Shown here piece after piece: positions 49,001 through 61,000 of a stretch of 64,000 bases of DNA. The translations under genes were made by a program, and so were the position numbers. The stretch spans positions 90,655-154,654 of the forward strand of contig NZ_FMCU01000017.1 of the NCBI RefSeq assembly GCF_900091525.1. Direction: 5' to 3'. The DNA is from Micromonospora matsumotoense (GTDB lineage Bacteria; Actinomycetota; Actinomycetes; Mycobacteriales; Micromonosporaceae). Every line of letters starts with the position of its first letter. Position 1 is the stretch's first letter. Under the pieces are notes generated by a model. That model searched no databases. It was not told the DNA's origin and saw nothing but the letters and a program-made list of their open reading frames with translations.

Positions 49001-52000
49001 TCCCGCCGGATCGGAAGCAGCGCCAGCAGCAACAGCGCCAGCAGCACGTACGCGTTGCGGAGCAGGAACTCCCAGGGGTTGTCCGTGCGGGCCGGCGCCA
49101 CCCCCCAGTCATAGAACGAGACCACCCCGTAGACGATCACCAGGCCGGTGCCGGTGGCCAGGGTGAGCAGCCGCCGACGGCGTCGCGCCCCCGCCTCGGT
49201 CTCCCGGTCGGCGTCGAGCGCGACGTCCACCAGCACCACCACCGCCGGAATGAACCAGTAGATGTGGTGGGTCCAGGTGATCGGGCTGACCAGCCCACCG
49301 ACCAGCCCGGTGAGGGTGAGGCCGGTCAACCAGTCGCCGGCTGCGGCGGCGCGGGCCGCCCGCCACAACCCGTACCCGAGGATCGCCACGACCAGGACGA
49401 GCCAGAGCAGCCGGTTCGGCTCCTGCGGCGCGTCGATCCGGCTGAGCAGCCCGAACAGCGACTGGTTGCCGGTGTAGTCGGTGCGCCCGACCCGGTCGGT
49501 GGCCCACAGCTCGTGGGTCCAGAACCGCCACGAGTCGCCGGGTGCCACCGCGGCGGCCAACAGCGTCGCCGCCGCCGCCGTGACACTCGCCACCACGGCC
49601 GCCCGCCACCGCCGGGTCACCAGCAGGTAGACGATGAAGATGCCCGGAAAGAGCTTGAGCGCCGTGGCCAGCCCGACGCCCACCCCGGCCCACCGCCGCG
49701 CCCCCGGTACGGCGAAGAGCAGATCGGCCAGAATCAGCACCACCAGCAGCATGTTGATCTGGCCGAAGGTGATCGTCTCCCGGGTGCTCTCCACCGCGAG
49801 GACCAGCAGCACCGCCACGGTGAGCGCGAACGTCCGGTGCAGACCGTGCCGGGCGATCACCGGTAGCACCAGCCACCGGGTGGTGACCACGACGGCGACG
49901 CAGGTCAGCGCCGTGAAGATGACGATGGTCAGGCCCAGCGGCAGCATCCCGAACGGCCGCAGCAGCAGGGCGCTGAACGGCGGGTACGTAAAGTACAGCT
50001 CACCCTGCACCCGGTCGGGCTGCACATAGTCGTAGAGCGGATGCCCGGACGCCCACCAGTCCATCGCCCGCATGTAGATCTTCAGGTCGAAGAAGTCGTG
50101 CACCAGGCCCGGCAGGTAGAGCGCCGGCAGCACGGCCGCCAGCGCCAACACCGTGACGACCCGGCGGGCCGTACGGCTTCGCTGGTCCTCCGGGGCGCTG
50201 ACGGGGGAAGCGACGGATTCGGCGGGCACGGGGAAACCCTAGCGGTCCCACCCCGCGACAGTGCCGAGGCGCGGGGACCTGGGCTGCGCGTAGGCTGTCC
50301 CGGTGGCTGACCTTCTCGTCTGGATCGACTGTGAGATGACCGGGCTCGACCTCGGCAGCGACAAGCTGATCGAGGTGGCCGCACTGGTCACCGACCCCGA
50401 CCTCAACGTGCTGGGTGAGGGTGTGGACGTGGTCATCCACGCCGACGAGGCGGCCCTGGAGGCGATGCCGGAGGTCGTCCGCACCATGCACGCCAAGTCC
50501 GGCCTGACCGAGGAGGTGCGCCGCTCCACGGTCACCCTCGCCGAGGCCGAGGACCTGGTCCTGGAGTACGTCACCAGCCACGTCAAGGACCCGCGTACCG
50601 CGCCGCTGTGCGGCAACTCGATCGCCACCGACCGGGGCTTCATCGCCCGGGACATGACCCGGCTCGACGCCCACCTGCACTACCGCATGATCGACGTGTC
50701 GTCGATCAAGGAGCTGTGCCGGCGCTGGTACCCCCGGGTGTACTTCGGTCAGCCGCGTAAGGGGCTGGCGCACCGGGCCCTGGCCGACATCCAGGAGAGC
50801 ATCCGGGAGTTGGAGTACTACCGGCGCACCCTGTTCGTGCCGCTGCCCGGCCCGGACGTGGAGACGGCGAAGGCGATCGCCGCGCAGCTCTAGGCCGGTG
50901 CCCGTCGACGGATGGAACCCGCTGGACGGCCCCCGCCCGGGTGTGGCTATTATTAGTCCGCACCCGCCCGGGAAACCGGCGCGGACGGCATGGTGGCTGT
51001 AGCTCAGTTGGCAGAGCACCGGGTTGTGGTCCCGGTTGTCGTGGGTTCAATTCCCATCAGTCACCCGGTTGGTGGATCTGTTCCACCGCGACGCAAGCCC
51101 CCTCACCCGAGGGGGCTTGCGTCGTTTCCGGGGTCGGACAGGGGTCGACCCCCCGCACGGCCGCCCCGGACGCACACCGGCCCCCGCCGCCAGGCGGGGG
51201 CCGGTCCGTGGTCTGCCGGAGGGGTCAGGGCGTCGGCTCGGCGCTCGGCGTCCCGGTGGTGTCGTCCGGGGAGGCGGCGGCGTCCGGCTGCCCGGCGTCC
51301 GGGTCGTACGGCAGGGCGCTGCCCTTGACGTACTGGTCCCAGCTCATGTTCCAGTCGGTCCAGCCGTTGCCGTTCTGGAGCTTGCGTTCGGTGCCCTTGA
51401 CCGTGATCGGGTCGCCGATCTTCGTGTTGGCGAACAGCCAGGCGCCGTCCTTCATCGACACGTTCACGCAGCCGTGCGAGACGTTGGTGCTGCCCTGCTG
51501 CCCCTCCGACCAGGGGGCGGCGTGGATGAACTCGCCACCCCAGGTCAGCCGCTGGGCATAGTCGATCTTGGTGCGGTAGCCCTCCTCCGGGCCCAGCTCC
51601 GCCATCGTGTCGAAGACCGTCTTGCGGAGCTTCTCGATCACCACCATCGTGCCGCTGGACGACGGGGTGCTCTTCTTGCCGAGGCTGACCAGGATCGTCT
51701 TGACGACCCTGCCGTCCTTGCTGACGGTCATCCGCTTGTTCTTGTTGTCGACCTGCATCACCACCGACGGGCCGATCTTGACGTCCACGGTCAGGTCGGA
51801 CCGGCCGTACCAGCCGTCGCCCATCGGCAGCCCGCCGGCCTGCACCCGGTACGAGACCGTGGTGCCCGGCTGCCAGAACTCCTTCGGCCGGTAGCGGACC
51901 TCGGTGGGGCTGACCCAGTGCCAGACGCCCTCCTGGGCCGGGGTGCTGGTGACCGTCATCCGGCGCTGCACGTCGTCGCGGTAGTCCTCCGGGACGGCCC

Positions 52001-55000
52001 GACCGAACTTCACGATCAACGGCATGCCCACGCCGACCACCTGGTTGTCGCCGAGGAAGCTGGTGACCCGCACCTGCTTGTCCGGCTTGGCCATCACGGT
52101 GAAGGCGCTGGTCGCCGTCGCCGGCTTGCCGTCCTCCCCGGTCGCCGTCACGGTGGCGGTGTACTTCTCCCCGTACTCCAGGGTGCCGCTGGGGAGCCAA
52201 CTCGCGCCGTCCGCGGCGAGCTTGCCCTCGACGGCCTTGCCGGCCGCGTCGGTGAGCGCGACGGTGGTGTCCTTGGCGTCCTTGGCGGTGAAGACGATGC
52301 CGGTGGAGGCCGGGACGTCGGTGGCGTCGGCCTTCGGTTCGGTGATCGTCGCGGTGGCCTTCGGCGTGCTCTCCTCGCCGCCGCCCTGCCAGCTCGACGG
52401 CTTGTCGCCGCCCGAGCCGGTGCAAGCGGAGGTGAGGGCCAGCGCCGCGGCGAGGACCCCCGCCGCGAGCACCCGGCGGCGACCGGTACGCCCGGTCAGG
52501 TGGTCCTGGACAACTCGCATGATTCCCTCACAGTCGTGTTCCCCGATGTCCCATCGTCCCTCACAGACGCGGCGGCACGCCCGTCGGTTGCGAAGGGTGA
52601 ACTGAAACACGCCGCCGAGCGGGGTGCGATGACGATGGGTCACCGGCCCGTGCCGGTCCGGGGCGGCGACCAGCGCCGCCCCGGACCGGTGGTCAGACCA
52701 GCGGACCCGAGCCGCCCTGCGGAACCGGCAGCGCACTGCCCTTGACGAACTCGTCCCAGGTCAGGCTCCACGCCGTCCAACCGTTACCCGGTTCGAGCTT
52801 GCGCGGGGTGCCCTTGACCGTGATCGGGTCCCCCACCTTCGTCTGGGCGAAGAGCCAACGGCCCATGGCCATCGACACGTTGACGCAGCCGTGCGAGACG
52901 TTCCGCCGGCCCTGCACCCCCTCGGACCACGGTGCCGCGTGGATGTACTCGCCGCCCCAGGTCAGCCGCTGGGCGAAGTCGATCTCGGTGCGGTACTGGT
53001 TGGCCGGGTCCGGCTCGTCCATGGTGTCGAAGACGGTCTTCTCCTTCTTCTCCATCACCACCATGGTGCCGCTGGAGGAGGGAGTGCTCTTCTTGCCCAG
53101 GCTGACCGGCAGCGTCTTGATCAACTGGCCGTCCTGGAAGACCTCCATCTGCTTGGTGGTGTTGTCCACCTTCATCTCGAAGGACCGCCCGATCTTGGCG
53201 GTCGCCGACCGGTCGATGTTGCCGTACCGGCCGTTGCTCAGCGGAATCCCGGCCAGCGCGATGCGGACGCTCAGCGTCGTCCCCGGCTGCCAGTACTCCG
53301 GCCCCCGGTAGTACGCCTGGGTGCCGCTGGACACCCAGTGCCAGGCGCCCGGCTGCGGCGGATCGGTCTTGACGAACATCCGCTTCTGGACGGCCGCCCG
53401 GTCCTTCTTCGGGATGCCCGGACTGAACTCGGCCACCACCGGCATGGCCACGCCGTAGGTCCGGTCGTCGAAGAGGTAGAGACCGGAGCCGATCATCGAG
53501 TTCGGTTTGGCCATCGTGGTGAACGTGCTCACCCCCTGCCGGGGCTGGCCGTCGGCGCCGGCGCCGGTCACCGTGGCCTTGTACTTGGTGCCGTACTTCA
53601 GGGCCGACGACGGCACCCAGGAGCTACCGTCCACTCGCAGCTTGCCGTCGACCTGCTTGCCGTCACCCGTGGTGAGGATGACCGAGGAGACCTTCCCGCC
53701 GCCCGGGAGGCCGACGCTGATCTCGGTGCTGACCGGTTTGCTCTTCGCCCCGTCGGCCGGACTGACCGTCAGGCCGCCCGCCACCGGCGCCGACGGCGAC
53801 GCCCCGTCGGACTGCGCCGGGGTCACCGCCTCGGTACTGGGCGAAGCCCCGGTGCCGCTGACGAACTCGGCTTCCTTCTTCTGGTCGCCGCCGCAGCCGG
53901 CTAGAGCCAGCGACGCCGCCAGGACGAGAGCGCCCGCCATCGCCCCGCCCCGCGTGAACCTGCCCATCCCCACCTCTGTTCTCGCGTACCTGGCGGACAT
54001 CGTGCCCCATGCTGACCACCGGCTCGATCCCGGACGGCCTCCATCAGGGGGATCTGAAGCCTTTTGCCCGTTAAGCTCGCCCGAAGAGTGGAGCCGGGTA
54101 TCGGATTGGAACCCCGCTCACGGCCCGTGCTATGTTTTCTCCGTTGCCAACGAGCGCCGCTAGCTCAACTGGCAGAGCAGCGGACTCTTAATCCGCGGGT
54201 TCGGGGTTCGAGTCCCTGGCGGCGCACCACCAAAAAGGCTCTGACCTGGGGTTTCTCCCTGGGTCGGAGCCTTTTGGTGTTTCTGCCGGTGGTTCGGTGT
54301 CTCGGTGGGTGCTCGGGAGCCGTTGGACCGCTACGGCTGTCGGTGGACGACCGGCATGTGGGTGGACGTCGGAGCCGCCCAGCCTGGCCTATGCGTTCTT
54401 CCGGCCGTCGTCTGATGATCTTGCTGCATGCCCGGGTGGTGTGGGTACCGGGCCGTCGGTCGACGGATGTGATCGGGGTTGACACCGGGCTGCTTATTTC
54501 CGCGGCTGTTTCTCCTCAGCGAGTGCGGCGGCTGCGTGGAACGCCGTGGTCCAGGGGAATGCGAGCCTGCGGTCGTTGCCGGTGCCGGGTGGGTGTGGTT
54601 CCCAGTCGTGGTCGGGTCCGAGGAGGATGTGTATGCCTTCGTCGCGGAGGCTGGTGACGGCGCGGCGGTAGGGGTGTCGGGTGGCGAGGGCGGTGTTGAC
54701 GAAGGGGACGATGACGGTGGGTATGTGTCGTCCGATGAGTTCGGCGATGGTGGTCATGGCGTAGTTGTCGGCGAGGCCGAGGGCGATCTTGTTGATCGAG
54801 TTGTAGGTCGCGGGTGCGATGACCAGTGCGTCGGCGGTGGGTAGCGAGCGGCGGACGCCCGGCGATGTCTGGTAGTCGGATCGCACGGGTGCCCCGGTCA
54901 GTTCTTCGATGGCTGGGATGTCGATGAAGTCCATCGCGTGGGGTGTGGCGGTGACCGCGGTGGTCCAGGACTGTTGGTGTGCGGTGTTGATCAGGATGGT

Positions 55001-58000
55001 GACGTCGGGTGCGGGGCTGGCGGCGCAGACGACGATCTGGAGGTGCCCTGCGGTCACCGGGGGATCCCGGCGGTCCGGGCGAAGTCGACGACGGCGGCGC
55101 GTACCGGGCCGGTGGCGAGGTGGGCGAGGTCGTTGGTGAGGCGGTGGACCGCTGGGCGGCAGCGGATCTCTTCGGGTGCCACCTCGTACGCGGTGCGGAG
55201 GGCGTTGAGGCCCTGTTCGTGGCGTCCCCACTGGGTGTAGGCGCGGGCCACGTCGACGTAGAGGGCGGCTTTGCGTTCGGCGAGGGTCACCTTGCCGAGA
55301 GGGATGGTGCGGGCGATGGTGATGGCGGTACCGGCGTCGCCGAGGGTGAGGGCGATGTTCACTCGGTGCAGCAGGACGTTGGTGGCACCGAAGCCGGTCC
55401 ACCGGTCGTTGCCGTCGTAGCCGAGTCGGGTCGCGGCGCGGGTCGCCTCGTCGAGCATGGTGTGTGCGGTGTCCCGGTCGTCGCGGCGGGCTGCGGCGAC
55501 GGCACCGCGTAGGACGAGGGCGCCGTACACGGCGACCGCGTCGGTCGACGCGAGGCCCGTATCCCGGTCGAGTACGCCGGCGGCGTCTGCGGCGAGGGTC
55601 ACGGCCTGCTCGTCGTGGTTGTTGCTCATCAGGGCGTGGGCCATGATCCGTGCGCTCGCGGCGACGGCCACCGGGTCCTGGCTCGTCGCGGCGGCGCGGG
55701 TGCTCCGCTCTGCGGCGACCAGGGCCATTGCACGGTCGCCCAGCTTGAGCAGGACGCTACCGACGACGTGGTACAGCTCGGCGGCCAGGACGTCGACCTG
55801 CCGTTGCTGCGTGCCCTCCGCGTCCGTCCTGGCGGGTTCGAGAGCGGGTAACAGCGTGCCGAGCCGGTCGAGGACCCGTTCGTATCGGCATGCCTGGTAG
55901 TCGCGTTTGACGGCGGCCACCTTGCCGGAGAGCTGCTGCACGGACAACACCGTGGCGGGCTGTTGTTGGGGCGAGACGAGCGCGTCGAGCACCGGCCCGA
56001 CGCCGGGGGCAGCAGCGACGCTGACCGCAGCGCTGCGCAGGAAGTCTCGCCGTTGCACGTCACCATCCGAGTCCGGGCTGTGGTGGCTGTCCTCACCAGT
56101 ATCGGCATCTGGGCCGGGGTGTGGTGGCGTGGTGCTCGCGGCTGCACCGTTGGTGCCCGTCGCCCGCAGGGCTGCGAAGCGTTCGCGGACCTCGGGTGTG
56201 GCTCGGGTCAGCACGGTGTCCAGCGCGGCTTGCATGTCGGCGCGGGGGATGACGTTGTCGCCCTGGCTGCTCCACTTGGCCACCGTCCGGCGGGCCGCGC
56301 CCAGGTGCTCGGCGAAGGCGGTGACGCTCATCCGCGCTGCTTGGCGTAGGGCGGTGGCGTCCCGGCCGGTCCAGGTCGTGATCGGAGTCATCGCACGTCC
56401 TCCCGACGGACCGTCTCCTGCCTGGTGATCGTAGCGGCACATGGGGTTACCGCAGGTGCACCGGCGGTGCACCGACAGGACATTCCGCGCATGCCCTGCC
56501 CCGGGCGAGGGTGGGTGTACCGGGCCGCCTTCCCAGGGCGCGCCGGTAGGTCAGCGGCAGTCTCAGAGCAGGGAGCTTCGGATGGATGTGCCGAGCGGTG
56601 ACAGGCCGGAACGCGACCCGACGCCTCCGCAACTGCTGTCACCGGCCAGTCCGCCGGCAGCACTGGTGACTCCTCGTCCGCGTACCGCCAGAAGGGCTGC
56701 GTGGGCGGGTGGCGGTCACCTCGCTCCCGAGCCGCCGGCCGGCAGCGGTGGGTCCACCGGGCCTTGGTGGACCCACCGCTGCGAAGGACGTGTCGTGACG
56801 GGGGAGCGGGTATGACCGTGTACGTCTCCCGCTATGCGAGGGGCCAGCAGGAGCGGCCCGGTCCACCGGCGTCGACAGGACCTGTGCTGGCGGGAACGGC
56901 GGATCCGCCGCTGTTGACCTACGTGTGGCGTCGGTTCTTCGCGCAGCGGGCCCGAGGGGAGATCCGCCGGTGAGCATCAACCAGAGTCCTCCGGCGACTG
57001 CGGCGGGCTGTTGCGGCCGGATGGGCCATGAGCATGTGCCGTCGCGTCCGCACTGGGGCTGTCGCGCCTGCGGCCATTCATGGCCCTGCGACGGGGCCAG
57101 GAATGTGCTCCTGACGGAGTACGCGGGCAATCGGATCGGCCTGTTCCTCTATCTGGCCGGATGTCTGCACGAGGCCATCGACGACCTGAGCCAGGCCGAC
57201 GCCAGCGGGACGAGTGACTGTGAGGACCTGTTCGACCCCTTCGTCGACTGGGCCAGGCGACGCGCCGGCTCTCCCGGGGCGACGACCGACGCACCAGTGT
57301 CTTCGAGGGAGGCGCGATGGTGAGCGGCATCGGTGTGATCACCGCTGTAGGGCGGTCGGCGATCGCTGAGGTGTTTCACACCCTGGTCGTGCAGCCGACG
57401 AGCTTCTGCAACCTCGACTGCGCCTACTGCTACCTGCCTGACCGCCGGTCCCGCCGTCTCATGACCGTGGAGGTGGCGCGGGCCTGTGCCACCTCGATCG
57501 AGCAGCAGGGCAGCGAGCATCCCGTCAGCGTCGTCTGGCACGGAGGTGAGCCCACCGCCACGCCGATCGGCCACTTCCGGAACCTGCTCACCGCCTTCGA
57601 GCCGCTACGGCGAACGGGGCGGGTGCGTCACGAGATCCAGACCAACGCCACCCTGATCGACCAGCGGTGGTGTGACCTGTTTGCCGCTTACCGATTCGAG
57701 ATCGGTGTCAGCGTGGACGGCCCTGGCACCCTGAACCGTAACCGGGTCGACCGCGCCGGTAGGCCGACGGTCGACCGCACGATGCGCGGCGTTCAGGTGC
57801 TCGCTGACGCGGGTCTGGAGTACTCGGTGATCTGTGTCGTCACCCCGGAGACCATCGACCACGCCGACGACCTCGTTGAGTTCTTCACCGGTCTGCCCGG
57901 GTGCCGGTCGGTGGGCTTCAACATCGAGGAGCAGGAAGGCGCAGCCCGGCTGCCCGTGTCGGAGGGCTCCGCGTACCGGTTCTGGCGGCAGCTCGTGCGG

Positions 58001-61000
58001 CGCCGCGTCGACGGTAGCCGTTTGCGTATCCGCGATCTGGACCGTTTGGCGGACTACCTCGCCGCCGCCCGCGCCGGACAGGTCGAACACACGCCGTACG
58101 AACCGATCCCCACGGTCTCCTGCGACGGCCAAGTCGTACTCCTGTCGCCGGAACTGCTCGGCATCACCGACCCGGAGTATGGGGACTTCATCGCCGGCAA
58201 CGTGGTGGCCGAGCCGATCAGCGCGATGCTCGCCCGGGCCGGTGGCCTGCGCTACATCACCGAGTTCGTCAGCGCGCTCAACGACTGCGCCGACCGGTGC
58301 GAGTTCTACGACTTCTGCCGAGGTGCGCAGGCCGGCAACCGCTACTTCGAGCACCACACCTTCACCGCCCGCGAGACCCTCTACTGCCGTACCACCCGCC
58401 AGGCTCTCGTCCGCGCCACCGCCGACCACCTCACCCCCCACGGAGGAAGAGCATGACCAACGCCCTTGCCGCCCTGGTCAACGCTGCGCCGGAGCACCTC
58501 GTCCGCCTCGGATTGGACCCAGAACAGACGGTAACGTCAATCGACGCGGCCAAGTTCGACAACCGGCCCAGCTGGGACAACCGCGGCAAGTTCGACAGCC
58601 GTCCGGGCTGGGATAACTGGAACAAGAAGACGAAGTGACCCGCTGATTCGGCAGACCCTCCCGCCACGTGGTGCGACCTCCCGCGTGGCCGTCCAACAGG
58701 TAGAGGACCCATGCGAACCACCGCAGTCGGCGACGTGACGATCCTGCTTCCCGATCTCGACCCCGACGATCTCGACAGCACCACCGAGCCCGATGTTGAT
58801 CTCACCGACCTCCATGTCGACAACGCCTCCTGGCGGGGTGTCGCCCTCGACGAGGTCCGTGTTCGGGGTAGCCGGATCACCGGCTCGGACCTCAGCGAGA
58901 GCACCTGGGAAGGGGGAACGGTCTTCGGCTGCGAGATCGTCCGCACCGACTTCTCCGGCGCCAACCTGTCCGGGCTCAGCATCGAACGCAGCGTCATCAC
59001 AGGGTCGCGGTTCACCGGTGCGCGGCTCACCGACGTCCGTCTCAAGGATGTCCTGTTCGACGGCTGCCGCTTCGACTACGCCACCTTCAGCCGGGTCGCC
59101 GCTGGCGGGGCGGTGGCGTTCGTCGACTGCATTCTCACCGACGCCACCTGGTCCTCCTGCCGGCTCCCCAAGGTCGTCCTGAGATCGTGCCAGCTGGCTC
59201 GCCTCGAACTGGCGTCGAGTCAGCTCCAGGGTGCCGACCTACGGGGTAACTCGCTGCGTGGCCTGAAGACCGCTCTCGCGAACCTGTACGGGGTCACGCT
59301 CACCGAGGAGCAGTTGCCTGACCTGACCCACCTGGCTGTCGGTGAACTCCACCTCGCGGTGCGGGCTCAATGATCTTCGGATGGGGAGTGCCCGTCGGAC
59401 GGCTTGTGACCGCGCTCGTCGGGTCTGTTGGTTTCGCAGTGGCACGGTGGAATGTCAGTCGTGGGCTACCGGCCGCAGCCGCGGGGGCGGCGGCGTTGCC
59501 GGTGAGGTTGGACGTCGATACGACCGCGTTCGCGGTGGGGCGCTCCGACGGTGCTGATGCCCAGGCCTTTGTCCTGGGTGGGCAGCTCGGTGCGCGTATC
59601 TGGCCGTTCACCGCCGTAGCGGACGACTCTGTACTTCTGCCGGTTGGTTCTCTTGCCGTGACTGGTTGGTCCCTCGGGTATCGGTTCGTGGGCCGGTGGG
59701 GGCGTCGATGACCGTGGGTGTGCAGTCGACTCGACGGGGTGGGGGAGTGGGGTCTACGCCGGTACTGCCGAGAGGGTTCGACTCGGTGGACGGGATCACC
59801 TCGGGGCTGGTGGCCGAGCAACGTAAGGATCTTGGCCGGCAGCTGGCCGGATGGCGTGCCGCTGCCGGGATGACGCAGGCGCAACTGGCCAAGCGGATCT
59901 GCTACTCGCGCAGCACGCTGGCCAACGCTGAGACTGGTCGGGACATGAGCATCCGGGGTTTCTGGTGCGACGCCGACGACGTGGTCGGTGCCAACGGGGC
60001 GCTGTTGGCCGCCTTCGACCAGGTCGCCGCGTTGGTGCGGGACTTCCACGAGCAGCGGGCATCGGCACGTGACCGCGAGCGTCGGCAACGCGCTGCCCGC
60101 CTCATCGCTCCCACCATTCAGGCGCAGCCGAGCGCACCGGCGGAGCCGAGAAGGTGCCAGTGTGAGACGGTGGTCGTCGGTCGGTGGACCGAGCGGGAGG
60201 TCCGCGCGTTGCGGGAGGCGCTACGGATGACCGTCCACGGCTTCGCTCAACGGCTGGGAGTGAGCGACGCGGCCGTCTTCGGCTGGGAACACCGACGTAC
60301 GCCCAGGCCACCGAAGATGGCCGCGCAGGCGGTGTTGGACCAGACGCTCGCACTCGCCGACACCGACACCAAAGCCCGGTTCCTGCTGATCCTCAACACC
60401 CCCGACCAGCACGGGTAGAACAGAGCGAGAGTGAGGTAGGCACACCGACAGGGTCGCTCGCCGTAGCCGAGCGCCGACGGCACCCGCCGACAACCGTGGG
60501 TTCTGCTGGTGAGCGAACCTCCTGTCTCGCCGGAGATGGACAACTGATGCACCCTCTCATGCCGATGAGCGGACGCGTTGATGTCCGTCCGTGCCTGTTG
60601 CGCGAGTATCACAACTGGTTCAATCGGAAAGTTGCTTGGCTGCAGGCGGTCAGCGCACTGATCTCCACACAAGTTGTCGAACGCAGGTGCCCGCGGTCAC
60701 GCGACTGCAGGGGGTACTATGCACGCCTGGCTCGGAAGCAGGGCTGCAGAGCGCGAGATAAAGCCAGGAGGAAGTCATGGCGATGTCGCATCAACGGATC
60801 GCGCAGAACGCCGAAGCCCTCAAGAAAAATTTAGAATACGGCACTGAGCTCATCGCATGGCTTGATCAACAAAAAGTTGAGTATGCATACGTCGGTCCGG
60901 GCGAGCATAATGTGTGGAACATTCGAATCCATCTTCCAAAGGATTTGCGCCAGGTCTTCGGCGTCGAACGTGAAGTTCTTGTGGTAGCAACTAAGTTCGA